Shown here: positions 52,118-61,592 of the stretch, in pieces
Position numbering within the stretch: the first letter of the stretch is position 1
Layout: every line of letters starts with the position of its first letter
NCBI GenBank assembly: GCA_964416195.1
Contig: CAYQDB010000006.1
Location: forward strand, 1 to 64,000
Origin: CAYQDB01 sp964416195
Lineage (GTDB): Bacteria; Zixibacteria; MSB-5A5; GN15; FEB-12
Direction: 5' to 3'
Length of the DNA stretch: 64,000 nt
Notes under the pieces: model-generated
Told to the model about the DNA's origin: nothing
The model's database searches: none
The model's input: only the letters and a program-made list of their open reading frames with translations
Translations under genes and position numbers: made by a program

Positions 52118-53902
52118 TCACAGTTTGATCAGCTCCACCCGCCGGTTGTTGGCCTTACCTTCGGGAGAGTCGTTGGTGTCGATTGGCTTGGATTCACCCC
52201 AGCCCTTTGACTCCAGGCGACTGGAGGCGATACCGTAAGTAGATATCAGGTAATTTTTGACCGAATTGGAGCGACTTTGTGAAAGGGTCATGTTGTGCTC
52301 ATCGGAGCCGTCGCTATCGGTATGTCCTTCAATTGAAAGTCTCAGGTCAGGATCGTCCTCCAGCAATCGTCCGATTTCTTCAAGAGTTTTGTATGACTCC
52401 CCCTTTATAACGTAGGAATCCGGGTCGAAGAGAATGCCGTGTGTAACGATCTTGCCTTCTTCATCAAGCTGTTCCCTCATGCTCTTGCCGCCCTCGGCAA
52501 AGCGGAAGCCTCGGAACAGCATAGGATTACCTTCCCCCGCCCAGGGATCGGTATAGAGCCTGAAACCGACAGGATGGAAGTTTTCAACCTTCGGCACGTT
52601 AGCCACTCGAATGTTATTTACAAAGCACTTTATTGATCTGGTTGTAGCCATGATTCGCATGGTGTGGACACCTTTTGCAAGCCTATGAGGTAGATCTTTA
52701 CCGGCTTTTGACTTTCCCAATATGAGTAGACTTGTCTGCCCACCGCCTCTGAGAGAGAATTCTCCAATTTTACTACCGCTGGCATCTATCCAGTAAATGA
52801 AGAAATAGTGACCGCTTTTATTTGGTCCATTATCATAAACCTCAAGCTCCACAGTGTACTTAGGCGGCAAAGGAGCATCTTGGATTTTTGGGCGGATAGA
52901 ACCTTCGTCGGTACACATAATCCAGTACTCTTTTCCGAGCCGGACAACTTCGTAAACACCGCGGTCCAGATTCCAGCGATACGGGAACTCGCTCTCCTCA
53001 TCGTTTTTCATGTCATCGTAGAAGATCACCTTGTCGCCGGGAACGAAATCATACTTGGTGTACAGCTTCATATCTTCAGCAGCCGGTGCCGCAGGCGTTG
53101 TAGTTGTGGCTGTTGGTGTACTTGGTGTAGCTGAGGTTGCTGCTGAAGGGGTCGTTTCCTGGCCGTACTGCTGAGTATACTGGCCCTTGCCTTTGTAACG
53201 GTAGTACTCCTGGGGTACCTCCTTTGAGACAAGTTCGACGGTCTGGGCCAGGGCTGTTCTGATTGCGTCCTCCATCGGCCCGTCTGAATAGACTCCGAGA
53301 GCACCGGCCAGGGCGACGTTATCAACCCAACCACCGCCGGCTATGCCGGTTTTCCAACTGGTTGACTTGGCCTTAATTGACGTAGCTTTCAAAATCCGCC
53401 GAGTGCGGATATCGATCAGCTTGATATCCATTCTGATTTCAGCCTTTTTAGTTTTAACCCCGACTTTCCCAAAGGCCTTGCTTGTAATTCCTCCAAGCCC
53501 ACCGCCGGAACCGCCAGCGTCGGGTTTGAAAGCGGTAACAGCGCCGGTCACCAGAATATCAGCCCCTTCCATCAAACCCTTTTCCGGCCCACGCCCCTCT
53601 TCGACATATCCCGACTGGCCCAAGTCGATTTCATCGGCCAATTCAGCCACTTCTTCCTGGCTGGCCAGGACAATGAACTTCTCGTTGTTTGCCAGTGCGG
53701 TCGAAAGCATTTCACCAACGGCAGCTGCCATGTCATAGGTGCATTTACCGGTTTTTGACTTGATTTTGCCGACGGCGATACGAGCTTTGTTGCCCTGGTA
53801 GGTCAATGTTTCTTCGATGTCGGCGAGGGCTGAACCGCTAAACATAGCGATACTTATCAACCCGCACATGACTACTCTGTACGTTGCTGCCCTGATCCGC
53901 AT
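52118..53902 (-). CDS. CsgG-family outer-envelope protein fused to OmpA domain
   Basis: A 594-aa exported protein (signal MRIRAATYRVVMCGLISIAMFSGSALA). Residues 30-240 form a CsgG/curli-assembly-like domain (RIAVGKIKSKTGKCTYDMAAAVGEMLSTALANNEKFIVLAS ... GADILVTGAVTAFKPD). A Thr/Pro/Ala linker and a beta-sandwich of jelly-roll type follow. The C-terminus is an OmpA peptidoglycan-binding domain (LRLSIEGHTDSDGSDEHNMTLSQSRSNSVKNYLISTYGI ... GKANNRRVELIKL). It likely bridges the outer membrane and cell wall. The start at 53902 has AGGAGG. No curlin-like gene is nearby. Confidence 0.85.
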   Translation of the reverse strand: MRIRAATYRVVMCGLISIAMFSGSALADIEETLTYQGNKARIAVGKIKSKTGKCTYDMAAAVGEMLSTALANNEKFIVLASQEEVAELADEIDLGQSGYVEEGRGPEKGLMEGADILVTGAVTAFKPDAGGSGGGLGGITSKAFGKVGVKTKKAEIRMDIKLIDIRTRRILKATSIKAKSTSWKTGIAGGGWVDNVALAGALGVYSDGPMEDAIRTALAQTVELVSKEVPQEYYRYKGKGQYTQQYGQETTPSAATSATPSTPTATTTTPAAPAAEDMKLYTKYDFVPGDKVIFYDDMKNDEESEFPYRWNLDRGVYEVVRLGKEYWIMCTDEGSIRPKIQDAPLPPKYTVELEVYDNGPNKSGHYFFIYWIDASGSKIGEFSLRGGGQTSLLILGKSKAGKDLPHRLAKGVHTMRIMATTRSIKCFVNNIRVANVPKVENFHPVGFRLYTDPWAGEGNPMLFRGFRFAEGGKSMREQLDEEGKIVTHGILFDPDSYVIKGESYKTLEEIGRLLEDDPDLRLSIEGHTDSDGSDEHNMTLSQSRSNSVKNYLISTYGIASSRLESKGWGESKPIDTNDSPEGKANNRRVELIKL

Positions 53903-53969
53903 GATTCACCTCCTAACTGGCGTTACACAATTCCTGCTTCTTTTCGAAATCACACTATACACTTCAATA

Positions 53970-53998
53970 TATTAAACAACCTTTCTTGAGACAGTCAA
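53970..53998 (-). promoter_or_regulatory. Sigma-70 type promoter of the CsgG-OmpA gene
   Basis: On the minus strand TTGACT (53998-53993), a 17-nt spacer and TTAATA (53975-53970), within an A+T-rich stretch. Confidence 0.5.
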
Positions 53999-54075
53999 CT
54001 TTATTCTTGTTAAATCTCCACAGACGTCAACTTTTTCTCTTCCCCAATCACGCTTAGTCGTGTATACTCAGAAAT

Positions 54076-54570
54076 ATGATGACAGCCAAACGACCCGACT
54101 ACATAAGCTGGGAAGAGTATTTTATGGCCATCGCCCAGCTATCGGCCAAGCGCTCGAAGGACCCCTTTAGCCAGGTGGGAGCTTGTATAGTCAATTCCAG
54201 AAGGCGCATTATCGGCATTGGTTATAATGGCTTCCCGACCGGCTGCTCCGATGACGAGCTGCCATGGGGAAGGGAGGGGGAGTATCTCGAGACCAAATAC
54301 CCTTACGTTTGCCATGCCGAAATGAACGCCATTGCCAACGCTTCCAACAAGGCCGAATTGGATGGCGCAACGCTGTATGTGTCCCTTTTCCCCTGCAATG
54401 AGTGCGCTAAGTTGATGGTTCAGGTCGGGATCAAGGAGGTTGTCTATCTCTCAGACAAGCATTATGACGAGGATATTTTTGTTGCCGCTCGAAAGATATT
54501 TGACATGGCGGGTGTCAAGTATCGACAGCTTATCCCTACCCACACTGAGATAGAGCTCAAGCTGAAATAA
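54076..54570 (+). CDS. Deoxycytidylate deaminase (ComEB/DCTD type)
   Basis: A 164-aa zinc-dependent deaminase. The motifs are VGACIVNSRRRIIGIGYNGFPTGC, the catalytic HAEMNAIANA and the zinc pair in SLFPCNECAKLMVQVG. The length and the GYNGFP block fit dCMP deaminase, which makes dUMP for thymidylate synthesis. ComEB, its competence-locus relative, is the alternative name. It lies alone upstream of glnA. A hairpin AACATGG-TGGG-CCATGTT (54581-54598) follows the stop and may end its transcript. Confidence 0.93.
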   Translation: MMTAKRPDYISWEEYFMAIAQLSAKRSKDPFSQVGACIVNSRRRIIGIGYNGFPTGCSDDELPWGREGEYLETKYPYVCHAEMNAIANASNKAELDGATLYVSLFPCNECAKLMVQVGIKEVVYLSDKHYDEDIFVAARKIFDMAGVKYRQLIPTHTEIELKLK

Positions 54571-54580
54571 GCAAACCTGC

Positions 54581-54598
54581 AACATGGTGGGCCATGTT
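54581..54598. repeat. TGGG-loop hairpin after the dCMP deaminase gene
   Basis: A perfect 7-bp stem AACATGG / CCATGTT with loop TGGG. The loop resembles the WGGA family but is not identical, so membership is uncertain. Confidence 0.5.
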
Positions 54599-54807
54599 AG
54601 CCCCCACAGCCCGCCCGCCAAGGGCTGGGTGCGTTACCACTGGCAATACTGCGTCGGGCAGAGTCACCCGAAGCCACCAAAGAGATTTTTTGGGGCCCGC
54701 CAAAGCCGTTGAGATTTTGTTTGTTTTAAGTGGTATTGGGATTAAATTGTGGCTTTTCGACTTGCCTGAAGGGAGCAACCGTATCGACAGATGACAGGAG
54801 TTAGACC

Positions 54808-56133
54808 ATGACAAAAACCAGGGAAGATGTGCTGAGGCTTATCGACGAAGCCGGGGTTCGCTATATTAGGCTCTGCTTCACGGATATTTTAGGCAAAATC
54901 AAGGGGATGTCCATTACCCGTTCTGAAATCGAGCAGGTGCTTGACGAGGGACAGGGCTTTGATGGTTCCTCGGTGGAGGGGTTTGCGCGTATTGAGGAAT
55001 CCGATCTGATGGCGGTGCCGGACCCACTCACCTTTCGCATAATCCCGTGGGAGATATCCGGGGAGAAGGTGGCCATGATGTTCTGTGACATCACCTACCC
55101 GGACGGTAAACCGTATGAGGGCGATCCCCGATGGGTGCTGAAGCGTAACTTGGCCAGACTCCAGGATAAGGGGTGGACTCTTTATGTTGGTCCGGAAATA
55201 GAGTACTTCTATTTCGAAAGTGAGGAGGAGCCGAATATACTGGACCAGGACGGTTACTTCGACTACGGTTCGGTCGATATCGGCGCCCAGGTCCGCAAGG
55301 CGGCTGTGAATGCCCTTGAGGCAATCGATATTCCCGTCGAGTGCTCTCACCACGAAGCGGCCGCCAGTCAGCACGAAATTGACCTCAAGTATCAAGAGGC
55401 GCTGATCATGGCCGATTTTGCGCAGGTCTATCGTTTTATCGTCAAGCAAGTGGCCATGCAGAATGAGATATATGCTACCTTCATGCCCAAGCCGATCTAC
55501 GGCATCAACGGCAGCGGTATGCACTGTCACGTGTCGCTTTTCAAAGGAGAGCGCAACCTCTTTTTTGATCCTGCGGACGAGTATAATCTCTCTGTAATGG
55601 CTCGGCAATTTACGGCTGGTATCCTGACCCACGTCAAGGAAATCACCCTGGTCTTAAATCAGTGGGTCAACTCCTACAAGCGGCTGGTGCCGGGATACGA
55701 GGCCCCCATATACATCAGTTGGGGGCGGCGCAACCGCTCAAGCATGGTGCGGGTTCCAATGTACCGTCCGGGTAAGGAGCAGGCTACCCGCATCGAGCTG
55801 CGCTCTCCCGATCCAGCCACCAATCCCTACCTTGCCTTTGCCTGCATACTGGCCGCAGGCCTGAAAGGCATTGATAATGCCTACAAGTTGCCTGAGCCAG
55901 TTGAGGAAAACATATACAATATGTCTGAGGAGAAAAAAGCCGGCCTGAATGTTGATACTCTGCCTAACTCACTGGAGAATGCTGTCAAGGAACTGGAAGG
56001 CTCCGAACTGGCCCGCGAGACCCTCGGAGACCATGTTTTCACCAAACTAATCGAGAATAAGAAAATAGAGTGGGATCAGTACCGCATCCACGTCGGTCAA
56101 TTTGAGCAGGAAAAATACTTGCCGATGTTGTAA
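54808..56133 (+). CDS. glnA: Glutamine synthetase, type I-alpha
   Basis: A 441-aa cytoplasmic GSI. Signature blocks are FDGSSVEGFARIEESDLMAVPD, VGPEIEYFYF, HHEAAASQHEID, GSGMHCHVSLF, VPGYEAPIYISWGRRNRSSMVRVP and RIELRSPDPATNPYLAFA. The length and the tail ENIYNMSEEKKAGLNVDTLP match the alpha subtype, which is feedback-regulated and lacks the adenylylation Tyr context (NLYDLPPEE) of beta enzymes. It assimilates ammonia into glutamine. GGAG precedes the ATG. No PII or sigma-54 motif is visible nearby. Confidence 0.96.
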   Translation: MTKTREDVLRLIDEAGVRYIRLCFTDILGKIKGMSITRSEIEQVLDEGQGFDGSSVEGFARIEESDLMAVPDPLTFRIIPWEISGEKVAMMFCDITYPDGKPYEGDPRWVLKRNLARLQDKGWTLYVGPEIEYFYFESEEEPNILDQDGYFDYGSVDIGAQVRKAAVNALEAIDIPVECSHHEAAASQHEIDLKYQEALIMADFAQVYRFIVKQVAMQNEIYATFMPKPIYGINGSGMHCHVSLFKGERNLFFDPADEYNLSVMARQFTAGILTHVKEITLVLNQWVNSYKRLVPGYEAPIYISWGRRNRSSMVRVPMYRPGKEQATRIELRSPDPATNPYLAFACILAAGLKGIDNAYKLPEPVEENIYNMSEEKKAGLNVDTLPNSLENAVKELEGSELARETLGDHVFTKLIENKKIEWDQYRIHVGQFEQEKYLPML

Positions 56134-56435
56134 AGGCGCGGGCATGTCAGAGGTACCTGCTGTCTCCCGCCGTTTCACCTATGGAGGTGAGGGTAATCAC
56201 CTCTCGATTCATGTTGGGGGACAACAATTTACAGTGTGGCGTGACCGAATTGTGACCGTTCTTTGCATGATGATGCCATATTATTCATTTGACAAATGCT
56301 ACACGACTTTCTGTGTTGGCCCTGACACTTATCGCATTTGTAGGATCCCCTTGTGGTTGTTGTTGCGCCTGTGGCAAACCTGATGCATCGTGTGCTTTGC
56401 ATACCCTGCACAGCACGAATAAAAGCCATTGTTGG
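56134..56435 (+). other. Leader region of the potassium transporter with competing hairpins
   Basis: CACCT-ATGG-AGGTG (56176-56190 region) and GAGGTGA-GGGTAA-TCACCTC (56184-56203) share the middle arm and cannot form together, a layout typical of attenuators. A KUP-linked c-di-AMP (ydaO) riboswitch was looked for, but its conserved boxes are absent. A TTG-started in-frame extension (from 56289) encodes an odd CGCCCAC cluster and is not called. Confidence 0.4.
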
Positions 56436-58334
56436 ATGGGTCAATTGAACAGTAAAACTTCTAATAACAAGAATAAGCACTCACTTCGGATGCTAGCGCT
56501 GGCAGCACTGGGAGTAGTGTTCGGCGACATTGGCACAAGCCCGCTTTATGCAATAAGAGAATGTTTCCACGGTGAATACGGTATTGCTGCTTCTCGAGAT
56601 AACATTCTAGGCGTCTTGTCTCTAATGTTTTGGACTCTCACGTTTATCGTGTCTCTTAAGTACCTCACGTTCATTCTGCGAGCAGATAACCGCGGTGAGG
56701 GTGGCGTTATTGCACTAACGGCTCTGATTAAATCGGGAACTGAAGCGCAAAATAAGAGCCGCCGGCTCCTCATAGGGATAGGCATCTTTGCCGCTTGCCT
56801 GTTATATGGTGACGGCATGATTACACCGGCCATCTCTGTGATGAGCGCAACTGAAGGATTACGAATCATCACGCCTGAGTTTCAACCTTTTGTCATCTCA
56901 GCTACCTTGTTGATTTTGGCTGGATTATTCCTATTGCAGCACCGCGGTACTGCCAGAGTAGGGATGCTGTTTGGCCCCGTGATCCTTATCTGGTTCTCGG
57001 TTCTTGCCATTTTGGGCTTGAGGCAAGTGGTGCATCATCTTGATGTCTTCGAAGCGCTTTTGCCCTGGTATGGCATCAGGTTCCTCATACACTCCGGTAT
57101 CCATGGCTTTACCGTCCTTGGAGCTGTCTTTTTGGTAGTCACCGGCGCAGAAGCATTGTATGCAGATATGGGACATTTTGGCCGAAAGCCGATCCGTCTT
57201 GTCTGGACTTGCCTGGTCCTACCTGCACTACTTCTGAATTACTTCGGGCAAGGAGCTTTGTTGCTTTCATGCCCCGAGGAGGTCCACCACCCCTTCTATG
57301 CCACGGTACCGAGTTGGGCGATGATTCCCATGGTGATTCTGGCTACCTTTGCTACGATAATTGCTTCGCAGGCCATCATTACAGGTGTGTTCTCACTCAC
57401 ACGTCAGGCAGTACAGCTTGGTTATCTGCCCCGTATGAGAATCGTTCATACTTCGTCAAAGCACTTCGGCCAAATCTACGTCCCACAGGTGAACTGGTTT
57501 ATGATGGTGGCGACACTTGGACTCGTGCTTGGCTTTCAGTCGTCCAGCAAGTTGGCTGCTGCCTACGGAGTGGCGGTGACGTCTACAATGCTTATATCAA
57601 CGATTTTGTTCTACATGGTTGCCCGAGAGAGATGGAAATGGAGCAGACTTAGTGCAGGTGCTCCGGTAGTTGTCTTCCTAATTGTGGACATTTGCTTCTT
57701 CTCAGCAAATATCAGCAAGATACTTCATGGAGCTTGGTTCCCATTGGTAATTGGCGGTGTTTTACTCACGGTTATGATGACTTGGAAGCGGGGCAGAGGG
57801 ATTCTGGCGGCACAATTCCAGGGGCTGTCCATTTCCTTCAAAGACCTTCGAGACAAGCTATCTACCGAGCGCATCTTACGAGTCAATGGGCATGCGGTTT
57901 TCATGACCGGGAAATCAGATTCGGTTCCTGTTGCACTGATGCACAATCTAAAACACAACAAGGTAATTCATACTCATGTCGCCTTTCTGCACTTTTTTTC
58001 TGTGGAGGTCCCTCGCGTACCTAACAAAGACAAACTGAAAATCGAAAAGCTTTTTTCCGGGTTCTACCAAATTAGCGCCTATTACGGCTTCATGGAGTAC
58101 CCCAGCGTTCAAAACGCGTTGTCTCTGGCTCGTGGGCAGGGGCTTGACCTTCCTCTCGAGGAGACCAGCTTCTTCCTGGGAAGAGAGAAGTTGGTCTGGG
58201 ATCACGGCAATGGCATGAGTCGCTGGAGCGCCCATCTCTTCGCTTTCCTCTCACGCAACGCGTATGATGCCTCTTCCTTTTTTGGCATTCCACAGGAGCA
58301 GGTCATGGAGGTCGGGGTGCGGCTAAGGATCTGA
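56436..58334 (+). CDS. kup: KUP-type potassium uptake permease
   Basis: A 632-aa inner-membrane transporter with 12 hydrophobic segments. It begins with the diagnostic LALAALGVVFGDIGTSPLYAIREC and continues GEGGVIALTALI, LLYGDGMITPAISVMSATEGL and GAEALYADMGHFGRKPI. The hydrophilic C-terminal domain (about 470-632) ends FFLGREKLVW ... FFGIPQEQVMEVGVRLRI. It takes up potassium, probably with protons. The ATG at 56436 gives the usual family length. The frame stays open to a TTG at 56289, but that extension is not conserved-looking. Confidence 0.93.
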   Translation: MGQLNSKTSNNKNKHSLRMLALAALGVVFGDIGTSPLYAIRECFHGEYGIAASRDNILGVLSLMFWTLTFIVSLKYLTFILRADNRGEGGVIALTALIKSGTEAQNKSRRLLIGIGIFAACLLYGDGMITPAISVMSATEGLRIITPEFQPFVISATLLILAGLFLLQHRGTARVGMLFGPVILIWFSVLAILGLRQVVHHLDVFEALLPWYGIRFLIHSGIHGFTVLGAVFLVVTGAEALYADMGHFGRKPIRLVWTCLVLPALLLNYFGQGALLLSCPEEVHHPFYATVPSWAMIPMVILATFATIIASQAIITGVFSLTRQAVQLGYLPRMRIVHTSSKHFGQIYVPQVNWFMMVATLGLVLGFQSSSKLAAAYGVAVTSTMLISTILFYMVARERWKWSRLSAGAPVVVFLIVDICFFSANISKILHGAWFPLVIGGVLLTVMMTWKRGRGILAAQFQGLSISFKDLRDKLSTERILRVNGHAVFMTGKSDSVPVALMHNLKHNKVIHTHVAFLHFFSVEVPRVPNKDKLKIEKLFSGFYQISAYYGFMEYPSVQNALSLARGQGLDLPLEETSFFLGREKLVWDHGNGMSRWSAHLFAFLSRNAYDASSFFGIPQEQVMEVGVRLRI

Positions 58335-58412
58335 GTTTGCGTCCGGATGGTGAACCAGCAAGTAGGACAGGATCCGCAGCGGGTTCTGCCAACCAATACA
58401 ACGGCTCCAAGT

Positions 58413-58438
58413 CGAAGCGGATAGGGATGTCCGCTTCG
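58413..58438. repeat. AGGGA-loop hairpin between kup and uvrB
   Basis: A 10-bp stem CGAAGCGGAT / GTCCGCTTCG (last pair T-G) around an AGGGA(T) centre. It is probably another member of the WGGA hairpin family, with one extra loop G. Confidence 0.6.
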
Positions 58439-58458
58439 CACGGAATAGTCAAACCTGT

Positions 58459-58486
58459 TTGCACAATTCCTTGCATTGGATATATT
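58459..58486 (+). promoter_or_regulatory. Sigma-70 type promoter of uvrB
   Basis: TTGCAC (58459-58464), a 16-nt spacer and TATATT (58481-58486), overlapping a downstream TATAAT. No LexA-like palindrome is recognisable. Confidence 0.5.
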
Positions 58487-58515
58487 ATAATGTTAAGCGT
58501 TTATAAGATGTGAGT

Positions 58516-60555
58516 ATGGTGACAGAGGTACATACGGAAAATACACGGCCTAAGGCTCCTTTCAAACTGCGTTCCAATCTTACCCCGAAAGGCGATCAGC
58601 CGCAGGCCATCAAGGAGCTGTTGGAAGGGCTCAAGACAGGACGGAAACATCAAACGTTGTTGGGCGTTACCGGCTCGGGGAAGACGTTTACTATTGCCAA
58701 TGTCATTGCTCAGTACAGCTGTCCGGCACTTGTTATTTCGCACAACAAGACTCTTGCCGCCCAGCTTTACGGCGAGTTAAAGGCCTTTTTCCCTGAAAAC
58801 GCAGTTGAGTTTTTTATCAGCTATTATGACTACTATCAGCCGGAAGCCTATCTTCCGACTACTGATACTTACATTGAGAAAGATACGTCCGTTAACGAGG
58901 ATATAGACCGTCTGCGCCTGCGGGCTACCGCCTCGTTGCTGGAGCGTGAGGATGTTATTATTGTAGCCTCGGTTTCCTGCATCTACGGTCTGGGTTCGCC
59001 CGAGGAGTACAAAAAGCAGTTCTTGCTTCTGCAGGCCGGCGCCCAACTTGACCGGGATGTTGTTATACGTAGGCTGATAGATATTCACTACAACCGGAAC
59101 GACATTGATTTTTCGCGAGGTAATTTTCGGGTGCGAGGGGATACGATTGAACTGATTCCTGCCTACTATGAAAATGCCTTTCGGATTGAGTTCTTCGGCG
59201 ATGAGATTGAACGATTGAGAGAGATCGATCCTCTGACGGGGGAGATTCTGAAAGAGCGGGACCGGTTGGCTATCTATCCCGCCAAGCACTTCATTACTTC
59301 ACAGCCTCAGTTGGGAAAGGCGATTGTCGCTATCGAGCAGGAGCTTGCGGAAAGGCTTGAAGAATTCCAGTCGGAAAACAAACTCCTTGAAGCGCAACGT
59401 CTTGAGAGCCGCACTAGGTACGATATTGAAATGCTGAAAGAACTTGGCTACTGCACCGGAATTGAGAACTACTCACGGCACCTGACCGGACGCAAGCCGG
59501 GGGAGAGGCCGTTTTGTCTGATTGATTTCTTCCCACCTGATTTTATTACGATTATTGATGAGTCTCACCAGAGCGTTCCCCAGATTCGTGGTATGTTCGC
59601 CGGCGACCGTAGTCGCAAAGAGACCCTGGTGGCACATGGCTTTCGGCTTCCCTCGGCGCTGGACAACCGGCCACTCTTCTTTGAAGAGTTCGAAAATCTG
59701 ATGAACCGAACGATCTATGTCTCAGCGACCCCTGCCGAGTATGAGCTTACCAAGTCGGAAGGAATTATCGTTGATCAGGTTATACGTCCCACCGGACTTC
59801 TCGATCCCGTGATTACTGTGAAGCCTCTGTCCACTCAGGTTGACGATCTTCTGCAGCAGGTCAAAAAGCGGCAGGCGAAAGGTGAGCGCACGCTGGTTAC
59901 TACTTTGACCAAGCGGATGGCGGAGGATTTGACCGGTTACATGGGTAAGATGGCTGTGCGGGTGCGTTACCTTCACAGTGAAATCGGTGCTATCGACCGC
60001 ACCGGTATCATACGCGACCTGCGGCTGGCGGAATTTGACGTGTTGGTGGGGGTCAACCTTCTCCGTGAGGGACTGGACTTGCCGGAGGTGTCATTGGTGG
60101 CGATACTCGATGCAGACAAGGAGGGCTTTTTGCGCTCGGAAAGTTCGCTTATCCAGACCGCCGGTCGGGCAGCTCGAAACAAAAACGGTGAGGTCATTCT
60201 TTACGCCGACAAAATCACCAACTCGATGCGGAAAGCCATCGACGAGACTGATCGTCGTCGGGCAAAGCAGCTTGCCTATAACAAGAAGCACAATGTCAAC
60301 CCGGAGACGATCTACAAGACACGCGAGGAGATTCTTCGCTCTACCCAGTTTGCCGACACCAGGACAGTTGAGGAAAAAACATTTGAGAAACCGAGCAATT
60401 TTGTTCGCATGAGCCGTGAGGACCAGTTGGCTTTCATGATGAGGGCCATGAAAAAGGCGGCTGAAAATCTTGACTTTGAAACGGCGGTGCTCATCAGGGA
60501 TGAGATAACGCGGATGAAGCAGGACATGAAAAAGGGCAAGCGCAAGCGGAGATAG
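58516..60555 (+). CDS. uvrB: Excinuclease ABC subunit B
   Basis: A 679-aa DNA-repair helicase-like protein. It has Walker A GVTGSGKTFTIANV, the beta-hairpin region YYDYYQPEAYLPTTDTYIEKDTSVNEDIDRLR, DEAD-type TIIDESHQSVPQ, motifs V and VI (GVNLLREGLDLPEVSLVAILDADKEGFLRS, QTAGRAARN) and a C-terminal UVR domain (MRAMKKAAENLDFETAVLIRDEITRMK). It works with UvrA and UvrC in nucleotide-excision repair. An in-frame GTG 6 nt upstream (58510) is an equally possible start. Neither has a clear ribosome-binding site. Confidence 0.96.
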   Translation: MVTEVHTENTRPKAPFKLRSNLTPKGDQPQAIKELLEGLKTGRKHQTLLGVTGSGKTFTIANVIAQYSCPALVISHNKTLAAQLYGELKAFFPENAVEFFISYYDYYQPEAYLPTTDTYIEKDTSVNEDIDRLRLRATASLLEREDVIIVASVSCIYGLGSPEEYKKQFLLLQAGAQLDRDVVIRRLIDIHYNRNDIDFSRGNFRVRGDTIELIPAYYENAFRIEFFGDEIERLREIDPLTGEILKERDRLAIYPAKHFITSQPQLGKAIVAIEQELAERLEEFQSENKLLEAQRLESRTRYDIEMLKELGYCTGIENYSRHLTGRKPGERPFCLIDFFPPDFITIIDESHQSVPQIRGMFAGDRSRKETLVAHGFRLPSALDNRPLFFEEFENLMNRTIYVSATPAEYELTKSEGIIVDQVIRPTGLLDPVITVKPLSTQVDDLLQQVKKRQAKGERTLVTTLTKRMAEDLTGYMGKMAVRVRYLHSEIGAIDRTGIIRDLRLAEFDVLVGVNLLREGLDLPEVSLVAILDADKEGFLRSESSLIQTAGRAARNKNGEVILYADKITNSMRKAIDETDRRRAKQLAYNKKHNVNPETIYKTREEILRSTQFADTRTVEEKTFEKPSNFVRMSREDQLAFMMRAMKKAAENLDFETAVLIRDEITRMKQDMKKGKRKRR

Positions 60556-60579
60556 TGCTCATCGACAGGAGATATCGAT

Positions 60580-61482
60580 ATGTTGATAAGGAAAAGCCAT
60601 ATTCTTTACCTGTGGTTGGCCGTGGCGGCGGTGACGCTTGCCGTTTGCTGTGGCTGTGAGGAGCGTGACGTCCCGTTGCTTATTGACGAGGAAGAAATCA
60701 TCAGGTACCTGTCTGTTACTGAAGAAGGGCGTGAGCTTTTCCGCACTGCCGACTTGATTCCCGACGACCCCTATATGCTTCCTTGTGACAGCGCTGTCTA
60801 CCGAGACTTCGTTGATTCAACTTGGAGGGAATTCGATGTCGCTATTGACAGCACCAGGACATACAATTTCGGAGCGCTTGGGGATCATTACGCAGCAACC
60901 ACCAGGGTTACCGACCTTTTCTTTGTTACTACTATCAAGGTCTTGGAAACAGAGGTACCGCCAGAGACTACGTGGATCTTTAGCGAGCGCGAAGTGAATC
61001 GCTACGGCTATTTCATTAAACTGGGTGAGGACGATAAACCATACCTGGGGTGGAAACTGTGGGGTTTTAACAGCCTCGGGGAATCTGATCCACCCGTTAA
61101 TCTTTCGGTGACTACGGCCGACGGCGCCCACACTTTAGCTGCAATGCTGGCAAGGTATTCGTATCAGGGGCCGGGGTTTGTATTGTCGTTTATCCGGCTG
61201 TCCGATATTAACAACCTTGAGAACGGGGACACATTGATCTTCAATGTTTCACCACGTGGGGGTTATGAACCGGTCTATTACCACCTCACTACGGGTGCGA
61301 CCGACGCCGGCTTTGTAACGCAGGCGATGGATTCAGTCAACGTTGGATACTGGGTGGATACTATCGTAACGCCGTCGCCAAACCCCAGGTTATGGAATGT
61401 CGTTTTTATACAATCATTCATGAAGCCCCCTTCTTTTCAGTACGTCAGAGGCTGGTGTATTCCATATAGAATACCGCAATAA
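60580..61482 (+). CDS. Putative lipoprotein of unknown function
   Basis: A 300-aa protein with a lipoprotein signal (LWLAVAAVTLAVCCGCEERD, likely lipidated at a Cys near residue 24-26). The mature part is beta-rich (RVTDLFFVTTIKVLETEVPPETTWIFSEREVNRYGYFIKLG ... GWKLWGFNSLG ... GDTLIFNVSPRGGYEPVYYHLTTG) with no catalytic motif or family I recognise. AGGAGA precedes the ATG. It starts 24 nt after the uvrB stop and may be co-transcribed with it. An outer-membrane or periplasmic location is expected. Confidence 0.7.
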   Translation: MLIRKSHILYLWLAVAAVTLAVCCGCEERDVPLLIDEEEIIRYLSVTEEGRELFRTADLIPDDPYMLPCDSAVYRDFVDSTWREFDVAIDSTRTYNFGALGDHYAATTRVTDLFFVTTIKVLETEVPPETTWIFSEREVNRYGYFIKLGEDDKPYLGWKLWGFNSLGESDPPVNLSVTTADGAHTLAAMLARYSYQGPGFVLSFIRLSDINNLENGDTLIFNVSPRGGYEPVYYHLTTGATDAGFVTQAMDSVNVGYWVDTIVTPSPNPRLWNVVFIQSFMKPPSFQYVRGWCIPYRIPQ

Positions 61483-61524
61483 GTACACCTGTATCCATCA
61501 GTCTTTTACCGAGGCCTGTTTTTG

Positions 61525-61553
61525 TTGAATATTTCCCTTTTATCTGGTATACT
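61525..61553 (+). promoter_or_regulatory. Sigma-70 type promoter of the SPFH gene
   Basis: TTGAAT (61525-61530), a 17-nt spacer and TATACT (61548-61553), about 40 nt before the ATG. Confidence 0.67.
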
Positions 61554-61592
61554 GGTTTAATAAGAAAACTCACTACCAAACAAGGAGGTATT

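Noticed and set aside
56289..56435. TTG-started extension of the potassium transporter with a CGCCCAC cysteine cluster
   Set aside because: No ribosome-binding site, not typical of KUP proteins, and the ATG at 56436 gives the normal length.
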